This document shows, piece by piece, positions 34,248-45,187 of a stretch of DNA of 64,000 nt. The notes beneath the pieces were generated by a model. That model saw only the letters and a program-made list of their open reading frames with translations. It did not search any database and was not told the DNA's origin. Position 1 is the first letter of the stretch; every line of letters starts with the position of its first letter. The position numbers and the translations under genes are program-made. The stretch lies in the NCBI GenBank assembly GCA_024364735.1, contig JAGFNQ010008706.1:88880-152879 (forward strand), read 5' to 3'. This DNA is from Boesenbergia rotunda. Lineage: Eukaryota > Streptophyta > Magnoliopsida > Zingiberales > Zingiberaceae.

Positions 34248-35640
34248 ATGATGTAAGACAAACTTGGGGAAGATATAAACTCACCACCACCGTATGGGCA
34301 TGAAAATTTTGATTATTGGAAAGTTAGAATGAAGATGTGGCTTGACATGGATTGGGAGTGCGTAATGGTGCTAGAGGAACCATTTGAGACCCCTAAGGAC
34401 AAGCATGGAAAGAAGCTCCGGCCTAGGTATTGGACCAAGGAGCAACAAGAACAAGCAAGGGCCAATGAGAAGATAATTAATATTTTGGTTAATATTTTGC
34501 CTACTAATATTTTGGGTGATGTAGGGAATTATAAAAATGCATATGAGTTGTGGAATAAATTGGAAAAGTGTCGTGAGAACCTTACACAAACTCAAGAAGT
34601 AGAGGAGCCCAAAGAAATAAGTTCAAATGTCCAAAAAGATCCAAGGGAAAAAGAATTATCGACATTATCAAGTAAAGTGGAGGAATTGAGTGAAAAAGGA
34701 TCCACCTCATTCGAAGAAGAGGAAGAAGTATCAACATCAAGGGTTGAGGGGGAGGAGAGACCCTCATCCCCACAAGAGCAAGAAAAGACTTCCACCTCCA
34801 CCAAAGCTAAATCAAAAGAACATATCATATGCTTTGGTTGCAATAAAAAGGGGCACTACAAGGATAAGTACCCACTAGGTAAAAAGAAGGTAATTCCTAA
34901 GCCCAAATTCATTCAATTTAAATCTAAAATGGGTTGTAGGAATGAGGAAGCTCAAAACAAAAGAAGGAGAATTCGATGCTTCACATGCAGGGAGCTCGGG
35001 CATTATCATACAAAATGTCCAAGAAGTGGAGAGCTCAAGAAGATGGACCATCTTAGGAAATGGGAAAAAGAAGAAAGGAAGAGGAGCACTCATCAAGGGG
35101 GAGCCCCAAGGGTAAGGGAGGTAACCTCTAACATTACTTATGCTTCAAATTCTTTCATTAATGCTCAAAATGCTTGTACGAATGATAGAACTAGTAACAA
35201 TTGCCCGCCCATGCATGTTTTTGGTTTTAAATATCATGATAGGAATAGAAACACTTTTGTGTGTTAAAACCTCAAAAATTCTATGGTTCATGATAAATCT
35301 AGAAATTCTAGGGCTAAGGACCAAGGCATAAACCCTAAGAGAGGGGGAAATATACCTAGACAAATAAGTAGACCTAGAAATGATCAAATTAGGTCTAGTG
35401 ATCCTAAGGTTAGGATGTTAGAAAAGGAAAATCAAGTTTTAAGAGCAAACTTGATAAGTTNTTAAAGGAAAGGAAAAGGAATTGACCAAGAAAAAGGTCT
35501 ATAGGGTTAAGAGCGTGATAGTGGAAGGTTAAGAAGCACCGAAAGAACACCGGTGTGGTCTTGCATTTAGATGAGTTACCTAGGGAGGTAACTAGGGCTA
35601 GGAGCTCAAGGGAGAGCTCTAGAAGCCACAATATGTTCCA
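34248..35640 (+). pseudogene. gag of Copia-D
   Basis: Two ATGs at 34248 and 34251 are followed at once by TAA. Beyond it the frame reads DKLGEDINSPP, PYGHENFDYWKVRMKMWL, a Sirevirus/UBN2-like gag start. Open frame continues to 35267. It has two zinc knuckles: CFGCNKKGHYKDKY (about 34831-34872), in which the last Cys is Tyr, and CFTCRELGHYHTKC (about 34979-35020), complete. After a stop at 35265 the frame resumes with a basic region and then a heptad stretch (VRMLEKENQVLRANL). One base at 35461 is N. Later remnants run to about 35640. The UBN2 region is short compared with Copia-A and B. Confidence 0.8.
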
Positions 35641-36105
35641 TTGTCAATGGATCTCAGGTGGTTTCCTTCTAGGATACTAGATAGGCTATGGAGCGTGTCA
35701 AAGGGTTTGAAAGGCTAGGGTTAGCCTTAATCCTAGGAAATTGGCACACTAAAGGGAGAGTTATGGTGAAAAAGATTGAAAATGGGGTTATAATTGAAAG
35801 AAATTGGTTTTAATATGAAAATATCATATAACTTGATGCTATCAATGTGATATGAGTGAGTATAGGAGAAAGCATCAAGAAGAGATCCAAATTAGAACTT
35901 TTAGTTGAGGTTAAATAACTCAATTTGGATAGGTTTGAAATTTGTACCAATCTTGGGATCCGGAGTGATTTTATTTGAAATCATATTTTTTTCCCAAGTA
36001 GAGCTAGGATCCACAAATTTCTCCACAAAATTTTAGATTTTTTGAAGATTTGTGGAATTAGTTATGCATTTCTGAAAATCGACTGAAAAACTAGAATTTC
36101 AGGTA
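35641..36105 (+). other. Noncoding middle of Copia-D where pol would lie
   Basis: No protease, integrase, RT or RNase H motif in any frame. Vestiges of gag-like wording, then AT-rich DNA. Confidence 0.65.
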
Positions 36106-36276
36106 TCAGTCGACTGGCTCAGAGCCAGTCGACTGGTCCATAACACAGAACCTTCTGTGAGTTTTACCAGTCGACTGCCTTGGGGCAGTCGACTGGTCCC
36201 GACTGGAAAAATATTCTGTGGGTTTTACTAGTCGACTGCCCTGAGGGCAGTCGACTGGTATGCGAGTTCTATAAAA
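36106..36276 (+). promoter_or_regulatory. Putative internal promoter of Copia-D
   Basis: Three large inverted repeats with the CAGTCGACTG core: CAGTCGACTGGCTC-A-GAGCCAGTCGACTG (36106-36134), ACCAGTCGACTGCC-TTGG-GGCAGTCGACTGGT (about 36176-36207) and a third at about 36228-36260. They are followed by TATAAAA at 36270-36276. The layout repeats that of the element's own LTR promoter. Function is inferred. Confidence 0.55.
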
Positions 36277-36473
36277 GAAAAAGGCGCGCGGGGGGCAGCT
36301 AAAACCTAGGGTTTTGGCGTGCCACCCCGGCGATCCTTCCTCTCCCGAGCTCCTCTCTCATTCTCAGCCTCTCCCGAGCCTAAAATTCCTTCCTAAGCCT
36401 TCTTCTAACCCCGATCTACTTCTAGGGTTAGTTAAAACTCCCCTCTTCAAGTCGATTTCTTCAAATCATCATC

Positions 36474-37792
36474 ATGAAGAGATTAGCGAAAAGGTATGAT
36501 GGTTTAAGGTTCAAATTTTCATTTAAACCTTGTTTTGGAACTAATGTGATATTTTATGCATGTTTTCTTTGATATTTTTTCCTTTTGGGGGGTGTCTTGG
36601 TGTGCATACATGAATGTGAGATATTAGGGTTGTTTCTAAGAGGCCAAGGGGTGAGAGTTCATCCCGTCAAGGTCAGCAAGCCCCAAAAGAGTCTAGATTT
36701 AGGTCTTTGGAATGTAAAAAGAGATTTGAGGAAAACGAATTTATCCCAATGAATTGTAGGTACTTAAATAAGACCTACTTTCAAGAGAAGTTGCCCCAAA
36801 TCACTGAAATGATCACCCACTTTGGCATAGAACAACTAGTGTATTGTCAACATGATATCAATGTTGACTTATGCAAGGAATTCTATGCCAACTTGACTTG
36901 CATTGACTCTGACAATAATCTTTATGAGTCAAGAATAGCCGGAGTCATCATTCCTTTTTCGGCCATGGTCTTGGCTAAGTTTTTAGAGTGTCAGGCATCC
37001 AATAATGTGAATACCTATTTTCCTAACGTTGTTGAGCCGTTTGAGTTCCCTGATGTTACCATCGACCAAATTCATTTACATTATTTTAGGAGGCATAGGC
37101 ATGAGTCTGAGCGTATTTTTGATGCAAAGCCTATAAGTCCCTTCAGCCACGTGTTGTACAAGATTGTGTTAGAGTGTCTCCTACCCATAGTCACCAAGGG
37201 GAGGGCAAGGATCAGATTGCCTCACCTAGTGATGATGTATGCCCTTGAGAGGAGGTTGGATATAGATGTCTCCCTTCATGTATTTACCTCCATCTGTCAT
37301 TTCTCCCAAAGTGTTAATGGGAAAATCTACAAGCCATTTTTCCATGTTCTGACTGAGTTCTTCCAGCTACAGTTCGGTATTCATGTCACTAGTGGTCAGG
37401 TCAGGCACTTGTCCAAGGATTATGACCAGATCGGTACACGTCAGCTATCCTTGGCAGGCATTGAGAGTCGGCAGGGGGCATTTGTCTGGAGGGAGCGTCT
37501 AGAGTCGTCCAGCTTGGATGAGGATCCTGCAGAGATGGTTACACGTGCGGAGTTTACTCAGCTCCGATCAGATGTTCACAGGCTTCAGGAGGACGTTCAT
37601 GACATCCGTGAGGAGATCCACGGAGTCCAGCAGACGGAGACGATGATCAAGGGGGAGGTTCATAGCCTCACGGAATTCTATCAGGGATTCCAGAGCCGAC
37701 AGGATGACATGTACGAGATGCTACGACAGTTGCATCTCGCTTATCAGGCCTCACCTCCTCCTCCTCCTCCAGGCGACGACGACATGATCTGA
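36474..37792 (+). CDS. Spliced env-position gene of Copia-D (putative plant transposon protein family)
   Basis: I propose two exons: 36474-36493 (ATG, MKRLAK plus two bases) and 36643-37792, with a 149-bp intron GTATGA...CTAAGAG. Splicing keeps frame and gives a 389-residue protein with a basic, serine-rich start (KRPRGESSSRQ) that could serve as a nuclear signal. Without the intron the open frame begins only at about 36640. The middle part, including DLCKEFYANLTC, a Val/Ile-rich stretch and ALERRLDIDV, resembles the plant-specific domain named 'putative plant transposon protein' (PF20167, from memory). Residues from about 300 to 370 form heptads (coiled coil), followed by a proline run and an acidic end. 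I see no signal peptide or clear membrane span. It sits where Sireviruses carry env-like genes. Role unknown. Confidence 0.6.
36494..36642 (+). other. Predicted intron in the Copia-D gene
   Basis: AAAAG|GTATGA donor and TTGTTTCTAAGAG| acceptor; T-rich interior (TTTTCTTTGATATTTTTTCC). Using the AG at 36641-36642 keeps frame; the AG two bases earlier does not. Confidence 0.5.
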
Positions 37793-39019
37793 TGGGATGG
37801 TGCAGTTTTTAGAGCAGTTTAGTGTTGAGAGTGTTGTTATTTGATGTGTTATTATATCTCTCAAACACTTCTTATTCTGGATTTGTATCATTTGGATGAT
37901 TTCAGGGGTGTTAGCCCTTGCTACTTTCTCATTTTTTGTTCATGACTGGTTTTATGTGTTTATGTATGATACACTTATGTTCATGCTATATTATGTGATT
38001 GTATGTCATGATTTGGTTTTGACTTGTGTTATTGTTTTATATGATACATGATTTGAGCTCTGTTTGAAACTAGTAAATTGTATTGTTGCTATGCTATGGT
38101 TTCAATTTAAAAATCCTTATGTATGTCTTCATGATATATGTTGAAATTGCATGATCAAGTTTTTTTAAAAAAGAATAAAGGCATAAGGAGGGTTTTCATG
38201 ATTATCTAGGGTTTAGAGGTAAAGAGGGGGAGCTTTGTAAAAATAAGAAATGAATATGAAAAAGGGAAGGTTTGTGAATCATTATATGTGTAAAATGAAG
38301 GTGAATGGAATTGGCAAACACAAGGAAACATATATAGGATTGAAAGTTGATACAAACATGCAAATTTTTGAGGATTTTTAGGATTGTATCAAAAGTCAAG
38401 AACGTTTGGTGTTTTTCATGAACCAATATTTTTCTAGAGTAGAGAATACTCTAACAAACGTGCTTGCAAAATTTTCCATTTTTCCAGATTTTTTAGAATT
38501 TTATACAGGTTTCTGAAATTTGACTGGGAATTCAGAAATGACAGTATCAATCGACTGCCCTCTGATGTCTCTGTGGGTTGCGATAATAGAGGGAAATCAG
38601 GGACCAGTCGACTGCCCCCCATGGTGGTTTTGTGATTTCTGAAGGATTTTTTCATAAATCTGGTAAGTTCTATTTGGCACAAGGGGTATGATTGTTTGGG
38701 GCAATCTTTTTGATGGTATCAAAGGGGGAGAACTTGGGTGTTAAGTTAGGTTTGGGTTGAAACTTAACTTTGATTGAATTGTGAAACTTTGGAGTTAGGT
38801 TGGGATAACTTAACCAGTTGTTGTGTGTGAAGTTAAGTTGGGAGAACTTAACTTGGTATGGGCAATGAGAATTGAAAATTGAGAGAAAGCATAGGTTAAG
38901 GGGGAGGTTGCCTCTTGTTTGTTATGCTTTGTGTTTTCAATTGCTATTGCTATTGCCATTACTATTGTTGTTATGTTTACCTAACTTAATATATTGTCAC
39001 ACATCAAAAAGGGAGAGAT
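37793..39019 (+). other. 3' noncoding region and polypurine tract of Copia-D
   Basis: AT-rich with repeated GGGGGAG tracts (near 38224, 38721, 38903) and two more CAATCGACTG/CAGTCGACTG sites at 38549 and 38604. The last tract, AAAAAGGGAGAGAT (39006-39019), abuts the 3' LTR. Confidence 0.7.
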
Positions 39020-39979
39020 TGTTGGGCCAATCGGCCCTGAGATGATCTGGAGGATCATGGGATTTTGATGTGTGCGGTCAATATGATTAAGTTAGGGTTT
39101 ATTGTGGACTAATATGTGTACATGAGTGTGCAGGTGTACAGGTACATATGGACTTGGTTGATGTCTTCAGGTGAAAGATGGCATGGAGGCAAGCTGGAGG
39201 CTTGCGTGCGCATCCGAGGGACTGTGGATAGCAGGGACGATAAGCCGAGGGACGCGGACTTCGAGGTGTACGTGAAGGGTGGCATGGAGTCAAGCTGGAG
39301 GCTTGCATGCGCATCCGAGGGATGAGGGTCGAAGATGAAAAGGGCGTGAAGACAACAGTCGAGGCTGCTAGTGAAGAGTTAATCGGGTTGTGAGGGTCTG
39401 AGTACGAGTGTTTGTACTCAGGAGCTAAGCCAGGAGGGTTTAAGTGCGGAGTGAAATATACTCGGGAGTGTAACCCTAGGCTTAGGACTCGGACCTGAGG
39501 GCAGTCGACTGGTGTCGGTTGGAACAGGCTAGCAGATTCGAACGTTGTACGACAATGGTCAAATCTGAGTGGAACCAGTCGACTGCCCTAGGGGCAGTCG
39601 ACTGGTAGCGTCTGTTTCAGATTCGAGCCCTATTTAAATGGGCTCGTTTCATGCTTTATTTTCTTGACGAAACTCGCTTGGGTAAAGTGAGTTAGTAGTC
39701 TTTTGTGCCCAGATAGTGCCCGAGGTGTTGTGGCGAGGTTTCTCCACCCATAAGGAGCGACGAGGGCTAGCCGGAGGTTATCCGGGGAGTGATCCACCGA
39801 CGGATTCTTGGATTAGTCACCCATCCGGGGTGGATACCAAGTAAATTAGGTTGTTAGCGTTGTTCTTCATTGTTAGTTTTGTTTATTATATATTCCACTG
39901 TGCAACTAACCGTGTAGGAAGAAAGTGGTTTCGAAAAATTACTATTCACCCCCCTCTAGCAAACACAATCAATCGTACA
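39020..39979 (+). repeat. 3' LTR of Copia-D
   Basis: Similar to 33219-34175. Starts TGTTGGGCCAATCGGCCC. Its palindrome at about 39575-39609 is ACCAGTCGACTGCCC-TA-GGGGCAGTCGACTGGT-like with 15-bp arms. The right end is set by length and alignment and could be off by a few bases. Confidence 0.82.
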
Positions 39980-40521
39980 ATATATATAGGAGACACCCAG
40001 ATATTAGAAAAGATAATATTCAAAGGTGCAAGTGACGAAATACTAGATTTATGAAAAGATAATTTATGACTTTTATTGATATTGCACAAAGTGTAAGAAA
40101 AATTAGACAAGATATTCATAAGAAATGAATCCCCTAAGGAAGATAAAAACTAACGGAAAACACCTAACAATGGATGACCTTAACAACTATGACATAAGGA
40201 TACGGACGATGAGATAAATGTAGAAAGGGAAAAAGAAGATGATAACTTCGATGTGGATTTTGGCTAGGAATAAATACCATCTCTACAAATATCGTTGACC
40301 AATCTGCCCCTTACGATGATCCAACACCTAAAAATAGGAATCAAATAAAAGAAATATAATGGGGTTAATAGCACAAAGCGTAGTGACAGAAATCAAAGTT
40401 TTTGATATAGTTGGCATATATAAAATATTAGAAAAAACTAAAGGCAAAGATGGAGTAGAGAAAGAGAAAGAACCGGTATAGATAATAGGTAGTCTAAAAT
40501 CATCACTAATAATGGGCTATC
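39980..40521. other. Unidentified stretch, weakly coding-like on +
   Basis: A-rich DNA between Copia-D and an inverted LTR-like block. Plus-strand frames give short protein-like runs (YIGDTQILEKIIFKGASDEI; MGLIAQSVVTEIKVF) with stops between. I could not place it. A degraded retroelement or endogenous pararetrovirus is possible but not shown. Confidence 0.3.
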
Positions 40522-42280
40522 TGTTGGGTTCTCCCGGCCACAAAAACACAAAACGCAACGGAAACAAGAACCCACGAGCGATCCATGCGAAAGAAAACTC
40601 GTACAATGTTCATCTATCTAATAGATCTATCTAAAGTGTATACCTTTGGAGCGTGCCCTTTGCTTATCCCGCTCGTCCAAGATGCGCCGGATCTCTTGCA
40701 CGTTCAAATGTCCGTGCCTCTATTCGTATCCACACGGACACGATCACTCAACTTCGGGAAGAACTACCTTAGTTGTGCTAGCAACTTGAGATAGTTCACA
40801 AGACCACCAAGAACCCACAAGGGTTTCGGCCAAGAGGGAGGAGAGGAAGAAGAGAGGAAGGGAAGAAAGAAAAGCACACTTACTTCATTCAAAATGACTA
40901 GAGCCTCTTTTATATTCATCCCATGAATATGAAGAGTCTTTTGTCTCTTTGACTTCCCTTCATTAAAGCCAATAAAGAGCACATCTTTTCATGTGACTCT
41001 TCACCTTCTCTTCATCTAATGGAAGAGAGACTTTTCTCTTTCCTTCACATGCAATTCCGACCGGGCCTCTCGGGCTTCTGACTAGGTCTCCCGACCAAGT
41101 CTCCCGAGTGCCGAGCTCCCGACCCAGTCTGCTGAGCTCCGACCTAGTCTGCCGAGCTCCCAGACCAATCTGCCGAGTGTCGACCCAATCTGCTGAGCTC
41201 CCAGCCCAATCTGCCGAGTGCCGAGTGCCGAGTGCCGAGCTCCCGACCCGCACTCCCAAGTTCTCAACTCGAGCTCCCGAACTGACCTTCCGAGTTCCCA
41301 ACTCAGGCTCAGATCTCCCGAGTTCCCAACTCGGGCTCAGGTCTCCCGAGTTTCCAACTTAGGCTCAGATCAGCCGATCAGATTTCCCAAAGCATCGTGT
41401 CCTTTGTGTGTGACCCAATAGGTTCTCGTGACGTTGGCAATGCGCCTAAACACTTTAGACACATAAGCAATGAGCAGCATCTAGCAATGCATCATTGCTA
41501 CCCAAGTAACAAGAAAAGTCGAGATCCGACTAAACCTCCGTGACTATGATAGTGTATGACCTTGTCCTTCTATCCTTGATATCTAGATTGACCAATGAGG
41601 CATAGACCGTGTCATCCTCAATCAATCTGGTGTTTCTTGATCCCCGAGTAGACTCACTCAAACAAATGAACTCAATATCTCATATTGACTCATTCAAGCA
41701 TGGTCATGCATTTTAGTAGTCCTAATCTATCAAAGGGCCCACAGATATCACTCCCGTCATATGAGAGGGATAGATCTCATCTACATCACTCATATCCCTC
41801 CGTATAATTCATTACATACCCAGTGATCGCTTTTATAGTCCACCCTGTTACGGGTGACGTTTGATGATACCAAAGTACATAACTCCTTATGTAGGGAACC
41901 GTAGTGACTTCAGGTCTAAGGACTATTCATATTAATAGTCACATGAGAAAGTTTATGACACTCATATGACAATTTATGAAACTTTCTCATGGCGGGTCAA
42001 TTCAGTACACATTCTCCAATGTATACCCATGTGTCAACTTGATATCACATATCCATGACTTGTAAGCTCAAGTCATCAGTTGACCTACATGCTAGTCTCC
42101 ATGCATTAATATTGTCCTTGAATATTAATACTCGACTAGGAATAGTTTAATGTAGTGTTCTCTATATCATCTCACTATCGATTCAACCAACCGATATGAT
42201 GTAGAAAAGAACCTACTACACAAGTACATTATTATACTTACTTATTTGACACAAATACAAAGTAAGTATAATAACCAAAC
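40522..42280 (-). repeat. Decayed inverted Copia LTR-like block
   Basis: Left end TGTTGGGTTCTCCC gives CCCAACA on the minus strand, a usual copia LTR end. The interior has the look of long copia LTRs of plants. It contains a CCGAGCTCCC-rich minisatellite (41050-41390). I could not find a polypurine tract at the right end, so the right boundary is approximate. Confidence 0.5.
41050..41390 (+). repeat. CTCCCGA-rich minisatellite
   Basis: Imperfect units of roughly 25-30 bp around TCTGCCGAGCTCCCGACC, including three back-to-back GAGTGCC runs near 41215. Lies inside the LTR-like block. Confidence 0.7.
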
Positions 42281-42800
42281 ATGTATTTATTAATGATAGA
42301 ATATGATACAAAATGTCCCTGGTAAATCATCACATAATTGGCTCTAGGGTTCCTACTAACACTATCATTCCTAGAGTAGGGCTCATGCAATGAAAGAGTA
42401 TTGAGATCAGTTGTAATATGATGAGAGAAGCCAAAGTCAACCACTCATTCTTGAGAATCATAGGAAGGTGTAGAATGAACAGCAGTATGAGCAAACAGTG
42501 CACTGTACACAGGACGCGGAGCATGCGGCGGAGCTAGTAGAAGCAATGCTAGCATCGAGGCAGTCATATAACCATATGGGCGAGTAGAGTAACCTATAAT
42601 ACCATAGATCTGACAGTGCCAAAGATAGCGATTGGGACCGGACACGGCTTGCTATGCAAGCGGGGGTGCATACATCACTAGGGCACGTGGGTGCCACTTA
42701 TAGACATTGTCGAAAACTGCCACGCCTTTGTGGGAGGTGAACACCAGGTGTTGGCGTCGACAACCATTGTGGGCAACAGCTATGGCGGCACACATCTAGG
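42238..42800 (-). pseudogene. Copia gag zinc knuckle and protease relic
   Basis: Minus strand. A degenerate zinc knuckle (CQIYGIIGYSTRPYGYM where CxxCxxxGHxxxxC is expected) is followed by EWLTLASLIILQLI in one frame and VDFGFSHHITTDLNTLSLHE in another. The latter matches the copia protease region usually written DSGASHHIT; the active DSG has become DFG. Frameshifted and heavily mutated. It may belong with the block to its left, with the rest of pol deleted. Confidence 0.6.
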
Positions 42801-43114
42801 GTTTGCGGGGAAGAAAGAACAAAATTACCTCTACGCTTGGGAGTTCACTACAACTTTATTAATGATAATGTATGGTATATAAATACCATTATAAGTATAA
42901 AATAGGAAAACACCTAAAATACTAGGAAACAAATAAACACATAAATTGGAAACAAATAAATGCATAACAAGAAACAAATAAGTGTATAAATAAGGTAATA
43001 TTCTTTAATAGACACTTCCAATAAAAAGTCAAACTAATATCCTCTGAGCTAGTATTTCTAAATAAAGAATAGACACTTCCAATAAAAAGTCCAACTAATA
43101 TCCTTTGAGCTAGT
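42801..43114. other. AT-rich DNA with a 63-bp duplication
   Basis: No gene. ATAGACACTTCCAATAAAAAGTC is the start of a unit duplicated at about 43009 and 43070. Confidence 0.55.
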
Positions 43115-43680
43115 ATTTCTAAATGGTTGTTTAGTCGATACCTCCAAAAGATCACTCAACTGATAGTTCTAAAATGGGCAATCCACTGGTATTTCTAAAT
43201 GGTCACTTGGTTGGTATTTCTAAATAGACACTCGACCGATATTTCTAAACGGTCACTCGTTTGGTATTTGTAAATGGTCACTTGACTATTATTTCAAACA
43301 TCCACTCGGCTAGTATTTCTAAATGGCCACTCTACTAGTATTTCTAAACAAACACTCGGCAGGTATTCCTAAATGGCCACTAACTAGTACTTCTAAATAG
43401 TCACTCGACTAGTAATTCCAAAAGGTCTTTCGGTCGGCATATTTAAACTATAACTCGACTGGTATTTCTAAACGGTCACTCGGTCAGTATTTCTAAATGA
43501 CCACCCGGCCTATATTTGTAAATTCTCACTGACCGGTATTTCTATATAGTCACTCAGCCAGTCTTTCCAAATGGCCACTCGGTTGATATTTCCAAATAGC
43601 CACTCGGTCGGTACTTCCAATAGGTCACTCGGTCGATATTTTTAGATGACCACTCAGCAGGTATTTCTAAAAGGCCATGG
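43115..43680. repeat. Minisatellite 1, ~25-bp unit
   Basis: About 22 diverged copies of a unit like GGTCACTCGGTTGGTATTTC + TAAAT. Positions after the central GG vary most. Confidence 0.85.
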
Positions 43681-43689
43681 AGCTCGGCA

Positions 43690-44740
43690 CAGAAACTCTA
43701 GTTTCTCAACGAGTTATAAGCGTGGTTTCACGTGTCCAACACCTTCCAGTTGGAGTCCCAAACTCTCATTTATTGTAATGAGTTATAAGCACGGTTCCAC
43801 GTGTCCAACACCTTTGGTCGGTTTCCCAAACTTTTGTTCCGTAACTAGTTATAAGTGTGTTTCCATGTGTCCAATGACCCTCTGGCTTGATTCTAGACTC
43901 TCGTTTGGTAATGAGTTATAAGCAGATTCTATGTGCCTAACGACCTTCCGTTCAATTTCCTAGATGTCGCTCCATAAGAAGTTATAAGCGTGTTTCCACA
44001 TGCCCAACGACCCTCCGGTCGGTTTCCCAGACTCTTGTTTCTTAAAGAGTTATAAGCGTGTTTCCACGTACCCAACAACCCTATGATTGGCTACCAGACT
44101 ACCATTCCTTAATGAGTTATAAGCATGTTTCCACGTGTCTAATGTCGTTCCGGTCGGTTTCTCAGATTTTCATTCCTCAACGACTTGTAAGCGTGTTTCT
44201 ACATGCCCAATGACCCTCCGATTCGATTCTAGACTCTCGTTCCTTAACGAGTTATAAGCGTGTTTCCACGTGCCTAAAGACCTTCCGATCAGTTTCCCAA
44301 ACTCTCATTCCTCAACGAGTTATAAGCGTGCTTCCATGTGCCTAATGATCTTCCAGTTGGTTTCCCAGACTCTCGTTCCTTAACGACTTATAAGCGTGTT
44401 TCCACATACCTAACGACCTTTCGATCAGTTTCCTAGACTTTCGTCCTTAGCTAGTTATAAGTGTATTTCCATGTGCGCCATGACCCTCCATTGGGATTCC
44501 AGACTCTCGTTCCTTAACGAGTTATAAATGTCATTCCACATGCCTAATGATCTTCCAATCGATTTCCTAGACTCTAGTTCCTTAATGAGTTATAAGCATA
44601 TTTCCAAGTGCCCAATGACCCTCCGGTCGATGTTCCAATCTCTCGTTTCTCAACAAGTTATACATATGGTTCTCATGCACCTAGTGCCCTTTCGGTCGGC
44701 AAATCCAGACTCTCGCATTTTTCGATCAAGTTATAAGCAT
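43690..44740. repeat. Minisatellite 2, ~68-bp unit
   Basis: About 15 copies starting GAGTTATAAGCGTGTTTCCA, then CGTGCCCAACGACCCTCC, then a CGGTCGGTTTCCCAGACTCT-like part and TCGTTCCTTAAC. Variation is spread through the unit. Confidence 0.88.
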
Positions 44741-44990
44741 AGTCCCAACGCATCACTCAGTTGCTCTCTTGACACCACTCTACCACTCGCTCTACACTTA
44801 ATAGCCACCCTCTCGGCACCACTCAGCCTCATGCTCAACACAACTTAGCCGCTCGCTCAGCACAACTCAGCCGCTCATTCGACACCACTCATCTGCTCAC
44901 TCGCTACCCACTTAGCCACCCACTCAGCACCACTCACCCACTCGCTCAGCAACCACTCAACCGCTCGCTCAACCCAAAATTCGCATCCCT
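44741..44990. repeat. Minisatellite 3, ~22-bp unit
   Basis: About nine copies of a unit like ACTCAGCCGCTCGCTCAGCA. It directly follows minisatellite 2. Confidence 0.8.
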
Positions 44991-45187
44991 TCGCTCGACA
45001 TAACTAAACATCCAAGTGACAACATTTTGAAGAACAAAATCCAATCAAATTCAAACTTGGCTAAATCTAAGAAATAAATCTGATTGATGGATCAGACTAC
45101 ACTAATATCTAGTCAGTCAGATTTTGACTAGATTTGAAGGGGAGGTTTGTGATACGGGGAATATTAAAAATTACCACGGGTACTAAG
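44991..45187. other. Short spacer before the E-left LTR
   Basis: Contains a purine tract GAAGGGGAGG at about 45137, followed by TTTGTGATACGGGG. It could be the end of another decayed element. No gene. Confidence 0.35.

Larger units (their letters stand above)
33219..39979 (+). mobile_element. Copia-D: pol-less Sirevirus-like element with env-position gene
   Basis: Two similar LTRs (33219-34175, 39020-39979), iMet PBS, broken gag with two zinc knuckles, no protease/integrase/RT, and a long gene (36474-37792) where Sireviruses can carry an env-like gene. GGGGGAG tracts recur before the 3' LTR. The 5-bp flanks (AGGTT left, ATATA right) do not match, so the site was rearranged after insertion or one end belongs to another copy. 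Confidence 0.88.

Noticed and set aside
33219..39979. Copia-D as a simple insertion into Copia-C with a target duplication
   Set aside because: Flanking five-base words differ (AGGTT and ATATA) and Copia-C pol does not resume to the right of 39979.
43115..43680. Possible repeat protein encoded by minisatellite 1
   Set aside because: No frame stays open across the ~25-bp units, which are not a multiple of three.
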